Source: Pandoraea thiooxydans (GTDB lineage: Bacteria > Pseudomonadota > Gammaproteobacteria > Burkholderiales > Burkholderiaceae). Taken from it: a DNA stretch of 64,000 bases. Below, one piece after another: positions 28,222-36,710 of the stretch; within the stretch, counting starts at the first letter, position 1; each line of letters begins with the position of its first letter. Location of the stretch: positions 3,968,001 through 4,032,000 of the forward strand of contig NZ_CP014839.1 of assembly GCF_001931675.1 (NCBI RefSeq). The letters run 5' to 3'. The notes beneath the pieces were generated by a model. The model ran no database searches and was not told where the DNA came from. It saw nothing but the letters and a program-made list of their open reading frames with translations. The translations under genes were made by a program, and so were the position numbers.

Positions 28222-29118
28222 TCAGGCGAGCCGCGCCGCGCGCACCGCACGCTCCAGATAGTCGGCGAAACGCGCGACGGCCGGCTCGGCCTCGTCCGCG
28301 CGACGCAGCAACAGCACCTGCGACTCGAGCTGATTGCGCGCCAGCGGCCGGTAACACACGCGGTCGTTGCCCACACGCCGCAGGGTGCTGGGCACCAGCG
28401 CCACCCCGAGACCGAACTCGACCATGCTGACCACGCTCTGCCACAGGCGCGCCTCATGGCGAATCAACGGGCTGAAGCCGGCCTCGACACACATGGCGAT
28501 GATCAGGTCGTGATAATGCGGCGACACGCTGCGCGGGAACAGAATGAAAGGCTCGTTGGCCAGCGCGCGCACTTCGATCGTGCGCCGCCTCGCCAGCCGG
28601 TGGGCGACCGGCAGGCAGCACACGAACGGCTCGGACAGAATCGGCGCCGACACGACGTCGGGCGGGAAATTGCCCCAATGCGCGTACCCCATGTCGATCT
28701 GCATGCGCTGGATCGCCTGAACCTGCTCGCTCGTATTCATTTCCTTCAGGATGATCTCGACGGCGGGATGGTCGGCCTCGAAGCGCTGCATCGCCTGCGG
28801 CAGGCCGCGATACAGCATGGCGTTGACGAAGCCGATGCGCAGGCGGCCCGCCAGTCCGTGCGCCGAGCGCACCGTCACGCGCCGCGCCTCGTCGGCCTGC
28901 TGCAGCAGTTTGCGCGCCTCGTCGAGCAACACCCGGCCGGCGTTGGTCAGCGCCACCGATTTGTTGGTCCGGCTCAGCAACTGCACGCCCAGCTGCTCCT
29001 CGAACTTGCGGATATCGAAGCTCAGCGCCGGCTGAGAAATAAAAAGCCGCTTGGCCGCGCGGCCGAAATGCAGCTCCTCGGCAACCGCCACGAAATAACG
29101 CAACTGCTTGAGATCCAC
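28222..29118 (-). CDS. LysR-family regulator divergent from the acyl-CoA dehydrogenase operon
   Basis: A 298-residue regulator of the CbbR/BenM-like branch: DLKQLRYFVAVAEELHFGRAAKRLFISQPALS at the N-terminus (the family's most typical helix-turn-helix) and a complete effector domain. The start is a GTG at 29116-29118 with GGAGAG 6 bases upstream; an ATG at 29164-29166 would add 16 residues unlike any LysR N-terminus. It is divergent from the acyl-CoA dehydrogenase / CoA-transferase / MHS transporter operon, and a T-N11-A element lies between them. Confidence 0.9.
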   Translation of the reverse strand: MDLKQLRYFVAVAEELHFGRAAKRLFISQPALSFDIRKFEEQLGVQLLSRTNKSVALTNAGRVLLDEARKLLQQADEARRVTVRSAHGLAGRLRIGFVNAMLYRGLPQAMQRFEADHPAVEIILKEMNTSEQVQAIQRMQIDMGYAHWGNFPPDVVSAPILSEPFVCCLPVAHRLARRRTIEVRALANEPFILFPRSVSPHYHDLIIAMCVEAGFSPLIRHEARLWQSVVSMVEFGLGVALVPSTLRRVGNDRVCYRPLARNQLESQVLLLRRADEAEPAVARFADYLERAVRAARLA

Positions 29119-29135
29119 GCTTCTCTCCGCCCGGG

Positions 29136-29161
29136 TTATCGATAAGTTCCATTTATCGTAA
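29136..29161. promoter_or_regulatory. LysR-type T-N11-A operator between regulator and acyl-CoA dehydrogenase operon
   Basis: CGATAA (29140-29145), seven bases, then TTATCG (29153-29158) form an exact dyad containing ATAA-N7-TTAT, the classic LysR T-N11-A core. A self-complementary TTATCGATAA (29136-29145) overlaps its left half. The element is 22 bases upstream of the regulator's GTG and about 70 bases upstream of the dehydrogenase start. Confidence 0.65.
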
Positions 29162-29229
29162 CGCAAAAATCTTGTATTGGACGCCTATCGTCGCCCCTCC
29201 TATGCTGGGCCCACACAGGAGACAAGCGC

Positions 29230-30984
29230 ATGAATTCAACTGACCTCGCGCCAGCGGCCGGCGCCGACAACATACCCGATAGCCGGGGTATCAATTTCTT
29301 CGCCAGCGACCCTGGCTTTGCCCGCCTGCTGCGGCACTACCTGGGCGAAGACACCTACCGGCGCGTCGAGCCCCAGCTCGCCGCGCTGGGCCAGCGCGCC
29401 TCGGACGAACTCGACAGGTGGGCTTCGAACGCCGACCGGCATCCGCCGCAACTGCTGCATCGCACCCGTCGCGGCGAGGCCCTGCAGCGCATCGACAAGC
29501 ACCCCGACTACGTCGCGCTCGAGCGCGTGGCCTATGCCGAGCTGGGGCTCGCGGCGATGAGCCACGACGGCAGCGCACTGCCGCCGCTGGTCAAGTACGC
29601 GCTGACCTTCCTCTTCGTGCAGGCCGAGTTCGGCCTGTGTTGTCCGGTCAGCATGACTGACTCGCTCACCCGCACACTGCGCAAATTCGGTGCGCCGGCA
29701 CTCGTCGAGCACTTCCTGCCGCGACTCGCCTCGCGCGACTTCGACACGCTGTACCAGGGCGCCATGTTCATGACCGAGCAGGCGGCCGGCTCCGACGTGG
29801 CGCAAATCGCCACGCGCGCCGCGCAAGCCGTCGGGCCGGACGGTCAGCCGCAATGGCGTCTGTATGGCGACAAATGGTTCTGCTCGAATGCCGACGCCGA
29901 TCTCGCGATGGTCCTGGCGCGCCCCGACGACGCGCCGCCGGGCATCAAGGGCCTGGCGCTGTTTCTGCTGCCCAAAACGCTGCCGGACGGCTCGCGCAAT
30001 CACTATCGCATCGTGCGCTTGAAGGACAAGCTCGGCAGCCGCTCGATGGCCAGCGGAGAAATCATTCTCGACGGCGCCGTGGCCCACCTGATCGGCGAAG
30101 TCGGCCGCGGCTTTCATCAGATGGCCGACATGATCAATATGTCGCGCCTGTCCAACGGCGTGCGGGCCGCCGGCCTGATGCGGCGCGCACTCACCGAGGC
30201 GCTGCACATCGCACGCCATCGCGAGGCGTTCGGCCGCAAGCTGGTCGACATGCCGCTGATGCAGCGGCAGCTCCTGAAAATGCAGTTGCCGGCCGAACAG
30301 GCGCGCTCGATGTTCCTGCAGATCGCCTCGATCCTGCCGCGTGCCGACCAGGGCGACACGGAGGCGGGCAAATGCCTGCGCATTCTCACGCCATTGATCA
30401 AATTCCGCGCTTGCCGCGATGCCCGGCGCGTCACCGGCGATGCGATGGAGGTGCGCGGCGGCACCGGCTACATCGAGGAATGGAGCGATCCGCGGCTGGT
30501 GCGTGACGCTCATCTGGGCTCGATCTGGGAAGGCACCAGCAATATCGTCGCGCTCGACATCGCGCGCGCGACCCAGCGCGACGGCGCGCTCGAACCCCTG
30601 CGGGCTCACCTGCTGCGCCTGCTGGACGATGCCGCTGTGCCGGCAGCCAGTGCCGAGCTGCTGCGCACCACCGTCGGGCGCGCCTGCGATGCCATGGCCC
30701 GCGTCGCGCAAGCCGGGCAGGACGAGCTGGTTCGGCAGGCCGGCTCGGCGCTGTACCATGCGAGCACCGCCGTGTTCATGGCGCATGAAGCGGTCCACCT
30801 GGCGCCCGACTGGCGCCGGCTCGCGCTCAGCCACCTGGTATTGCGCCACAAGCTGCTGCCGGCCGACCCGCTCGAGCCGACCTGCGCGGCGGACCCGGCG
30901 GACATACTCGCGGCCGTGGTGCAGGAGCGGGCCGTCACCCTCGCGCAGGCGATGCAATTGCTGCCGGCCAGGAGCGCGCCATGA
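29230..30984 (+). CDS. AidB-like acyl-CoA dehydrogenase family protein
   Basis: A 584-residue flavoprotein. An N-terminal extension of about 170 residues resembles the adaptive-response domain of AidB. It is followed by the acyl-CoA dehydrogenase core (MTEQAAGSDVAQIATRA, DKLGSRSMASGEI, REAFGRKLVDMPLMQRQLLK, MEVRGGTGYIEE) and the catalytic-Glu segment SIWEGTSNIV. A C-terminal helical region closes the protein. AidB itself binds DNA and has weak isovaleryl-CoA dehydrogenase activity. Here cotranscription with a CoA-transferase (ATGA overlap) and a transporter indicates a catabolic role on an imported carboxylate. AGGAG precedes the start. Confidence 0.88.
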   Translation: MNSTDLAPAAGADNIPDSRGINFFASDPGFARLLRHYLGEDTYRRVEPQLAALGQRASDELDRWASNADRHPPQLLHRTRRGEALQRIDKHPDYVALERVAYAELGLAAMSHDGSALPPLVKYALTFLFVQAEFGLCCPVSMTDSLTRTLRKFGAPALVEHFLPRLASRDFDTLYQGAMFMTEQAAGSDVAQIATRAAQAVGPDGQPQWRLYGDKWFCSNADADLAMVLARPDDAPPGIKGLALFLLPKTLPDGSRNHYRIVRLKDKLGSRSMASGEIILDGAVAHLIGEVGRGFHQMADMINMSRLSNGVRAAGLMRRALTEALHIARHREAFGRKLVDMPLMQRQLLKMQLPAEQARSMFLQIASILPRADQGDTEAGKCLRILTPLIKFRACRDARRVTGDAMEVRGGTGYIEEWSDPRLVRDAHLGSIWEGTSNIVALDIARATQRDGALEPLRAHLLRLLDDAAVPAASAELLRTTVGRACDAMARVAQAGQDELVRQAGSALYHASTAVFMAHEAVHLAPDWRRLALSHLVLRHKLLPADPLEPTCAADPADILAAVVQERAVTLAQAMQLLPARSAP

Positions 30985-32183
30985 ATTGCGCCACCGCCGC
31001 ATCCGTTACCGGTGCCCTGCAAGGCATCAAGGTCGTCGACCTGAGCCGCGTGCTGGGAGGCCCTTACTGCACCCAGGCGCTGGCCGACCACGGCGCGCAA
31101 GTGATCAAGCTCGAGCCGCCGGCGGGCGACGAAACACGCGGCTGGGGGCCGCCGTTCGTCGACGGCACCGCGTCGTACTTTCTCGGCGCCAACCGCAACA
31201 AGCAGGGCATCGCGCTCGACCTGTCGAGCGAAGCGGGGCGCGCCATCCTGTGGCGCCTGCTCGAAGATGCCGACGTGCTGATCGAAAATTTCAAGCCGGG
31301 AACGCTGGCACGCTGGCGCATGGACTATCAGCGCGACTTGCGGCCCCGCCTGCCGCGGCTGATTCATTGCGCGATCACCGGCTTCGGCGCCGACGGGCCG
31401 CTCGGCGGCCTGCCGGGCTACGACGCGGTGATTCAGGCGATGGCCGGCTTGATGAGCGTCAACGGCGAACGAGACGGCGGCGCGCTGCGCATCGGACTGC
31501 CAATCGTCGACATGGTCACCGGCCTGAACGCCATGGCCGGCATTTTGCTCGCGCTGGCCGAGCGCGAGCGCAGCGGGCAGGGGCAATCGGTGGACGTGAC
31601 GCTGTACGACTGCGGCGTCTCGCTGCTGCATCCGCATCTGCCGAACTACTTCGGCTCGGGCCGGACGCCGCAGCGCAGCGGTAACGCGCATCCGAACATT
31701 GCGCCGTACGACAGCTACCGCTGCGCCGACGCGCCGATCTTCCTGGCGATCGGCAACGATCGCCAATTCGCCAAACTGTGCGATCACCTCGGCGCGCCCG
31801 AGCTCGCATGCGAGCCGCGCTTTCTCGACAATCGCAGCCGCTGCGCACACCGCGCCGAACTGAAGGCAGCGCTCGAGTCGCTGCTGAGCAGGCATGCGTG
31901 CGAGCCGCTGGCGCACGCGCTGATGGCCGCCGGCGTGCCGTGCGGGCCGGTGCGCACGGTCGACGCGGTGGCTCGGCATGCGCACACCGCGCACCGCGAC
32001 ATGGTGGTCGAGATCGGCGCCTATCGCGGCACCGGCTCGCCGATCAAGCTCTCTCGCACGCCCGCGACCTATCGCAGCGCGCCGCCGGCACTCGGCGGCG
32101 ACACCCGCGCCGTGCTCGATGCCCTGGGCATCGATGCATCGACCCAGCAACGCCTGCGTGAGGCCGGCGTGCTCAAGGACTGA
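30981..32183 (+). CDS. Family III CoA-transferase (CaiB/BaiF)
   Basis: A 400-residue CoA-transferase. N-terminal motifs VVDLSRVLGGPYCTQALADHGAQVIKLE and the NRNKQGIALDL segment are standard for the family. The catalytic aspartate is Asp177 in GLPIVDMVTG. It moves CoA from a donor such as succinyl-CoA to a carboxylic acid. The start overlaps the dehydrogenase stop (ATGA), so the two are coupled. With the downstream MHS symporter, the operon fits import, CoA activation and alpha,beta-dehydrogenation of one acid. The acid is not known. Confidence 0.93.
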   Translation: MNCATAASVTGALQGIKVVDLSRVLGGPYCTQALADHGAQVIKLEPPAGDETRGWGPPFVDGTASYFLGANRNKQGIALDLSSEAGRAILWRLLEDADVLIENFKPGTLARWRMDYQRDLRPRLPRLIHCAITGFGADGPLGGLPGYDAVIQAMAGLMSVNGERDGGALRIGLPIVDMVTGLNAMAGILLALAERERSGQGQSVDVTLYDCGVSLLHPHLPNYFGSGRTPQRSGNAHPNIAPYDSYRCADAPIFLAIGNDRQFAKLCDHLGAPELACEPRFLDNRSRCAHRAELKAALESLLSRHACEPLAHALMAAGVPCGPVRTVDAVARHAHTAHRDMVVEIGAYRGTGSPIKLSRTPATYRSAPPALGGDTRAVLDALGIDASTQQRLREAGVLKD

Positions 32184-32251
32184 TAGCCCCACCGCGGCGA
32201 GTCCGGCACGCAGAGGCCGCGCCGTCCACTTACTTCAGGAAGGAGACACCC

Positions 32252-33571
32252 ATGACACATCCACAACCGCTTCACCGCACGGGCCGCCAGCCGGCTCGCG
32301 CGGCGGCCGCCGCGTTCGTCGGCACCACCATCGAGTGGTACGACTTCTATATCTACGCCGCGGCTTCCGCGCTGATTTTCGGCAAACTGTTTTTTCCATC
32401 GCACGAACCGTTCTTCAGCACGCTGGCATCGTTCGGCACCTTTGCCGTGGGCTTTTTCGCGCGCCCGTTCGGCGGGCTCGTCTTCGGCCACCTGGGCGAC
32501 CGCATCGGACGCAAGCGGGCCCTCGTCGCCACGCTGCTGATCATGGGCCTGGGCACGGTCGGCATCGGCTTTTTGCCGACCTATGCGAGCGCCGGCGTGC
32601 TCGCGCCGGTGCTATTGGTGGTCATGCGCGTCGTGCAGGGCATCGCGATCGGTGGCGAGTGGGGCGGGGCGGTCCTGATGGCTGGTGAGCACGCCCCCGG
32701 GCAGCGGCGCACTTTCCTCGCATCGTTCGCGCAGTTGGGCAGCCCGGCCGGGCTGATCCTGTCATTGCTGGCGTTTCGCGCCGTCACGGCGATGGACAAG
32801 ACGGCGTTTCTCGACTGGGGCTGGCGCCTGCCGTTTCTCGCCAGCGCGGTGCTGCTGATCGTCGGCCTGCTGGTGCGCCTGGGTGTGAACGAATCGCCCG
32901 AGTTCGAGGCGGTACGCCGCGAGCGGCGCACCGCCACACTGCCGATCGCCGAAGTCGTGCGCAACGCGTGGGGCACCGTGCTGTTGTGCCTGGGTGCCAA
33001 TGTCATTGGTGTGGCCGGCGCATGGTTCGTCAATGCGTTCATGCTCAATTACACGACGCAAACGCTCGGGCTCGACCGCACCCTGATTCTCGACTGCCTG
33101 TTCATCGTCGCCTTCATTCAATTCTTTACCCAGCTCGCCTCGGGCTGGCTGGGCCAGCGCATCGGGCCGGTGCGCTTTCTCAAGGCAGCAGCCGCGCTCG
33201 CCATGCTCTCGCCCTATCCGATGTTTCTGCTGGTCTCGACCGGCCGGCCGGCGGCCATCGTGGCCGGCATCGCCATCGCGGTGATGTGCATGTCGAGTTC
33301 CTACGCGGTGATGGCGGGCTTCATGACCAATGCATTCCCGGTGCGCGTGCGCTATTCGGCGATCTCGCTGTCGTACCAGCTGTGCGCCGCGCTGGCGGGC
33401 GGCCTGACGCCGCTGATCGGCACGCTGCTGGTGCATCAATATCCTGGCCAATGGTGGCCGCTGGCGCTTTTCTACAGCACGCTGGCGGCGATCTCGCTGC
33501 TGTGCATCAGCGCGCTGGCCATGAAGCAGTCCGCGGCGTCGTTGACCGCGGGCGCGGCGATGGCCGAGTAA
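32252..33571 (+). CDS. MHS-family metabolite:proton symporter
   Basis: A 439-residue MFS protein of the metabolite:H+ symporter family (relatives: ShiA, KgtP, ProP). Diagnostic segments are AAAFVGTTIEWYDFYIYAAASALIFGKLFFP at helix 1 and FGHLGDRIGRKRAL between helices 2 and 3, with ESPEF in the central loop. A strong AGGAAGGAGA lies before the ATG. It follows the CoA-transferase by 68 bases in the same direction and probably imports the acid that enzyme activates. Confidence 0.92.
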   Translation: MTHPQPLHRTGRQPARAAAAAFVGTTIEWYDFYIYAAASALIFGKLFFPSHEPFFSTLASFGTFAVGFFARPFGGLVFGHLGDRIGRKRALVATLLIMGLGTVGIGFLPTYASAGVLAPVLLVVMRVVQGIAIGGEWGGAVLMAGEHAPGQRRTFLASFAQLGSPAGLILSLLAFRAVTAMDKTAFLDWGWRLPFLASAVLLIVGLLVRLGVNESPEFEAVRRERRTATLPIAEVVRNAWGTVLLCLGANVIGVAGAWFVNAFMLNYTTQTLGLDRTLILDCLFIVAFIQFFTQLASGWLGQRIGPVRFLKAAAALAMLSPYPMFLLVSTGRPAAIVAGIAIAVMCMSSSYAVMAGFMTNAFPVRVRYSAISLSYQLCAALAGGLTPLIGTLLVHQYPGQWWPLALFYSTLAAISLLCISALAMKQSAASLTAGAAMAE

Positions 33572-33631
33572 CAGCGGCATGCCGCGGGCCTGATCCGGCT
33601 CGCGGCGGCTCGGCTTGCCAGACCCGGGGCG

Positions 33632-34099
33632 TTAGTCCCCGCTTACGTGCACCAGCGGCAAGGCCGTGGTGTGCTTGACCACCTCCATCGCAAAGCCCGC
33701 GCTGACGTCGAGCAATTCCGTGACCTTGATCAGCCGCTTGTAGACGTCGTCATAGCCGGCGATATCGGAGACGACCACCTTGAGCAGGTAATCGGTCTCG
33801 CCGGTCATCCGGTAGATCTCGACGATCTCCGGAATCGCGCGCACTCCCTTGAGAAAGCGCTGTGTCCACGCGTCATTGTGCTGGCTGGCGCGAATGCTGA
33901 CGAAAGCGGTCAGGCCCAGGTTCAGCTTGGCCGCGTCGCACAACACCACCTGCTGCCGGATCACCCCCTCGTCGCGCAGCTTCTGCACGCGGCGCCAGCA
34001 GGGCGTAGGCGAGAGGTTGACAGCCTTGGCGAGCTCGTTCAGGCCGATCGACGCATCGGCCTGCAACAGCGCCAATATCTGGATGTCTTTCTTATCCAT
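33632..34099 (-). CDS. Lrp/AsnC-family regulator, DecR-like
   Basis: A 155-residue regulator. The N-terminal helix-turn-helix (ASIGLNELAKAVNLSPTPCWRRVQKL) and C-terminal RAM effector domain (TGETDYLLKVVVSDIAGYDDVYKRLI, FAMEVVKHTTALPL) are complete. By eye it is very close to E. coli DecR/YbaO, a cysteine-responsive activator of cysteine desulfhydrase. It is divergent from DUF6356, metC and cystine ABC genes, which supports a role in cyst(e)ine homeostasis. A perfect 9-bp dyad ends 10 bases upstream of its own start codon, consistent with autoregulation. The ribosome-binding site is weak. Confidence 0.9.
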   Translation of the reverse strand: MDKKDIQILALLQADASIGLNELAKAVNLSPTPCWRRVQKLRDEGVIRQQVVLCDAAKLNLGLTAFVSIRASQHNDAWTQRFLKGVRAIPEIVEIYRMTGETDYLLKVVVSDIAGYDDVYKRLIKVTELLDVSAGFAMEVVKHTTALPLVHVSGD

Positions 34100-34108
34100 A
34101 TCTCATTT

Positions 34109-34127
34109 ATTAGAAAAATTTTCTAAT
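34109..34127. promoter_or_regulatory. Lrp-type operator upstream of the DecR-like gene
   Basis: ATTAGAAAA-A-TTTTCTAAT is a perfect 9-bp inverted repeat around a single central A, with the A/T-rich core typical of Lrp/AsnC-family sites. It lies 10 bases upstream of the regulator start and about 170 bases upstream of the divergent DUF6356-like gene. Confidence 0.7.
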
Positions 34128-34298
34128 TATATGGCGATTCGTGGAGAATTTTGAAAGCCTTTTTCTCAGGCCAATCCCTATCATTGGTCTTCAGAGACAT
34201 CTCGCAACGCGTCCGGGCAACCGCCGGCGCCGAGCGAGAGACGGCCTGCCGCGGGTAGGGCGGCCCCGACGACAACCCAGCATTCCCGGCATTCGTTC

Positions 34299-34532
34299 AT
34301 GAACAAACTATCCAGGCTATTCAAAGAGCACCCGGCATCGGTCGGCGAAAACTATTGGCAGCACATGGGCGCGTCGTTCTCGTTCTGCTGGCCGATGCTG
34401 CTTGCCTCGCTCGCGGCCATCGTGCATGGCATCTTCCCGTTTCTGTTCGTCAAGACCGGCAGCAACACCGTGGCGCGTCTGCACGAGCGCATGGTCGTCA
34501 ACCGCGCGCGCACGACGCTGCGCCGGCCCTGA
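34299..34532 (+). CDS. Small membrane-associated protein, DUF6356-like
   Basis: A 77-residue protein beginning MNKLSRLFKEHPASVGENYW, with one hydrophobic segment of about 30 residues (SFCWPMLLASLAAIVHGIFP) and a basic C-terminus (LHERMVVNRARTTLRR). From memory this matches the DUF6356 family: short, one membrane helix, conserved EHP-SVGE-Y start and LH-RM near the end. Function is unknown. It starts the putative cyst(e)ine operon, 23 bases before metC, and is divergent from the DecR-like gene. No strong Shine-Dalgarno is visible. Confidence 0.72.
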   Translation: MNKLSRLFKEHPASVGENYWQHMGASFSFCWPMLLASLAAIVHGIFPFLFVKTGSNTVARLHERMVVNRARTTLRRP

Positions 34533-34555
34533 AACCATCACCCACTTTCCCTGAT

Positions 34556-35776
34556 ATGACAACTCCCTTCGAGCATGCGTCGCGCCCGCTGGCGACCGAT
34601 ACGTATCTGCTGCATGGCATCGGCGACGCCGCTGAATTCGGCGGCATCGTCAACCCGCCGGTATATCACGCCTCGACCGTGACATTCCGCAATCTTGCCG
34701 ACATGGAGGCGCGCGGGCGCGCCATCGATGCGGCCGACACCGACGTCATGTGGTACGGCCGCAAAGGCACGCCGACCACCTTCGCGCTGCAGAACGCGCT
34801 GGCTCACCTCGAGGGCGGCTACCGCTCGCTGTTGGTGTCGTCCGGCTTGGCCGCCTGCACCAGCGCCATCATGGCGTTCGTCAAGGCGGGCGATCACATC
34901 CTCGTGAGCGACAGCGTCTACGGGCCCACGCGCCATTTCGTCGACACCGTGCTGGCCCGCTGCAATATCTCGGCGACCTACTACGACCCATGCATCGGTG
35001 CCGGCATCGGCTCGCTGTTCCGCCCGAACACGACGCTCGTATTCACCGAGTCGCCGGGCTCGCAGACTTTCGAGATTCAGGACATTCCGGCCATCGCACA
35101 GGCCGCGCACGCGCGCGGCGCGGTGGTGGTGATGGACAACACGTGGGCCACGCCGCTGTACTTCAAGCCGTTCGAACACGGCGTCGACGTCTCGGTGCAG
35201 GCAGCGACCAAATACATCGTCGGCCACTCCGACGCGCTGATGGGCGTCATCACCACCAACCAGGCCACCTGGCGCACGGTGCGCGAGTACGTGTTCGCCG
35301 CCGGCCAGCATGCCGGCCCCGACGACGTCTACCTGGCGCTGCGCGGGCTGCGCACGATGGCCGTGCGTCTGGAGCGGCATCAGCGCAACGGGCTGGCGCT
35401 CGCCCAATGGCTGGCGCAGCGGCCCGAAGTCGCGCAGGTACTGCACCCGGGCCTGCCCGACGCGCCCGGGCATGCGCTCTGGAAGCGCGATTTCACGGGC
35501 GCCTCGGGCCTGTTCAGCGTGGTGCTGGCGCCCGGCTTTTCGGATCACGCGTTCCGCGCCTTTATCGATCATCTGGCGCTGTTCCGTCTCGGGTTCTCCT
35601 GGGGCGGCTTCGAGAGCCTGGTGATGCCGTTCGACTTGCGGGGCGAGCGCACCGCGGCGCCACCGCCTGCCGCAGCGGCCGTCGGTCAGGCATTCCGATT
35701 ACATGTAGGACTCGAAGCAAAGGAGGATCTGATCGACGACCTGGCAATGGCAATGCGGCAGCTCGCAAGGCAGTGA
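34556..35776 (+). CDS. metC: Cystathionine beta-lyase / cysteine desulfhydrase-type PLP enzyme
   Basis: A 406-residue Cys/Met-metabolism PLP enzyme. The internal-aldimine lysine is Lys219 in QAATKYIVGHSD. Asp194 (VMDNTWATP) binds the pyridine nitrogen, and Tyr67/Arg69 (MWYGRKGTPT) contact the phosphate of the partner subunit. Sequence order and the ending resemble MetC more than MetB. MetC cleaves cystathionine to homocysteine, pyruvate and ammonia and also degrades cysteine to sulfide. The frame is open to 34355, but the ATG at 34556 follows the DUF6356 stop and suits the family. It is followed by cystine ABC genes after 48 bases. Confidence 0.9.
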   Translation: MTTPFEHASRPLATDTYLLHGIGDAAEFGGIVNPPVYHASTVTFRNLADMEARGRAIDAADTDVMWYGRKGTPTTFALQNALAHLEGGYRSLLVSSGLAACTSAIMAFVKAGDHILVSDSVYGPTRHFVDTVLARCNISATYYDPCIGAGIGSLFRPNTTLVFTESPGSQTFEIQDIPAIAQAAHARGAVVVMDNTWATPLYFKPFEHGVDVSVQAATKYIVGHSDALMGVITTNQATWRTVREYVFAAGQHAGPDDVYLALRGLRTMAVRLERHQRNGLALAQWLAQRPEVAQVLHPGLPDAPGHALWKRDFTGASGLFSVVLAPGFSDHAFRAFIDHLALFRLGFSWGGFESLVMPFDLRGERTAAPPPAAAAVGQAFRLHVGLEAKEDLIDDLAMAMRQLARQ

Positions 35777-35824
35777 CAGCGCTGTACAAAAAATAAATCT
35801 TTGATTCAACAGGAGACACCCCCC

Positions 35825-36628
35825 ATGAAGTCCTCGAAAATCTGGTTCAAAGGCCTGCTGTTGGCAGTCGCCCTGAATTTCACCGGCGCGGCCGCCGTGC
35901 ATGCCGAAGACCTGCTGCAATCGGTCAAGGCCAGCGGCGTGCTGAAAATCGGCCTGGAAGGCACTTATCCCCCGTTCGGCTATCGCGACAGCGCGGGCAA
36001 GCTCGACGGCTTCGACGTCGCGGTGGCCAAAGCGGTCGCCACGCGCATGGGCCTCAAGCCGGTGTTCGTCACCACCGAATGGAGCGGCATCATCGCCGGC
36101 CTGCAGGCAGGCAAGTTCGACGTCATCGTCAACCAGGTCTCGATCACACCGCAGCGTCAACAGGTGCTCGACTTCACGCCGCCTTATGCCTACTCGTCCG
36201 CGCAATTGATCGAGCGCACCAGCGACAAGCGCAACTTCAAATCGCTGGCCGATCTCAAGGGCAAGAAAGTCGGCGTCTCGCTGGGCAGCAACTTCGCCGA
36301 TCTGGCCCATTCTGAGCCGGGCGTGATCGTCAAGACCTATCCCGGCGCGCCCGAGACCCTGAGCGACCTGGCCGACGGGCGCATCGACGCCAGCATCAAC
36401 GACCGGCTGATGCTGCCCTATCTGATCAAGACTTCGCACCTGCCGCTGCGCACCGGCGCGCTGCTCAATGGCGCCAAGTTCGAGATGGGCATACCGTTTC
36501 GCAAGGGCAACCCGGCTTTTGCCAAAGCCATCGACGATGCGGTGAGCTCGCTGCGCCAGGACGGCACGCTGCGTAAATTGTCGATGCAGTGGTTCGGCAC
36601 CGACGTCAGCCGGCCCATCGCGCAGTAA
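35825..36628 (+). CDS. tcyJ: Cystine-type ABC transporter substrate-binding protein
   Basis: A 267-residue periplasmic binding protein (family 3). A signal peptide spans about residues 1-27, ending VHAED. Motifs GTYPPFGYRD, GKLDGFDVAVAKA, VINQVSIT-like DVIVNQVSITPQR, and the ending MQWFGTDVSR closely match the cystine-binding protein FliY/TcyJ. AGGAG lies 11 bases upstream of the ATG at 35825, chosen over an ATG at 35801. Cystine is the best guess; other polar amino acids are possible. It heads the three-gene importer and follows metC. Confidence 0.85.
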   Translation: MKSSKIWFKGLLLAVALNFTGAAAVHAEDLLQSVKASGVLKIGLEGTYPPFGYRDSAGKLDGFDVAVAKAVATRMGLKPVFVTTEWSGIIAGLQAGKFDVIVNQVSITPQRQQVLDFTPPYAYSSAQLIERTSDKRNFKSLADLKGKKVGVSLGSNFADLAHSEPGVIVKTYPGAPETLSDLADGRIDASINDRLMLPYLIKTSHLPLRTGALLNGAKFEMGIPFRKGNPAFAKAIDDAVSSLRQDGTLRKLSMQWFGTDVSRPIAQ

Positions 36629-36710
36629 TCGCCCCCCAGCCCGCTGTACCGCAGGCCCGACGCGCCCCCTTGCGGCGGCCGGCGCGCCTGCGCTCGCCAG
36701 AGATCACATC

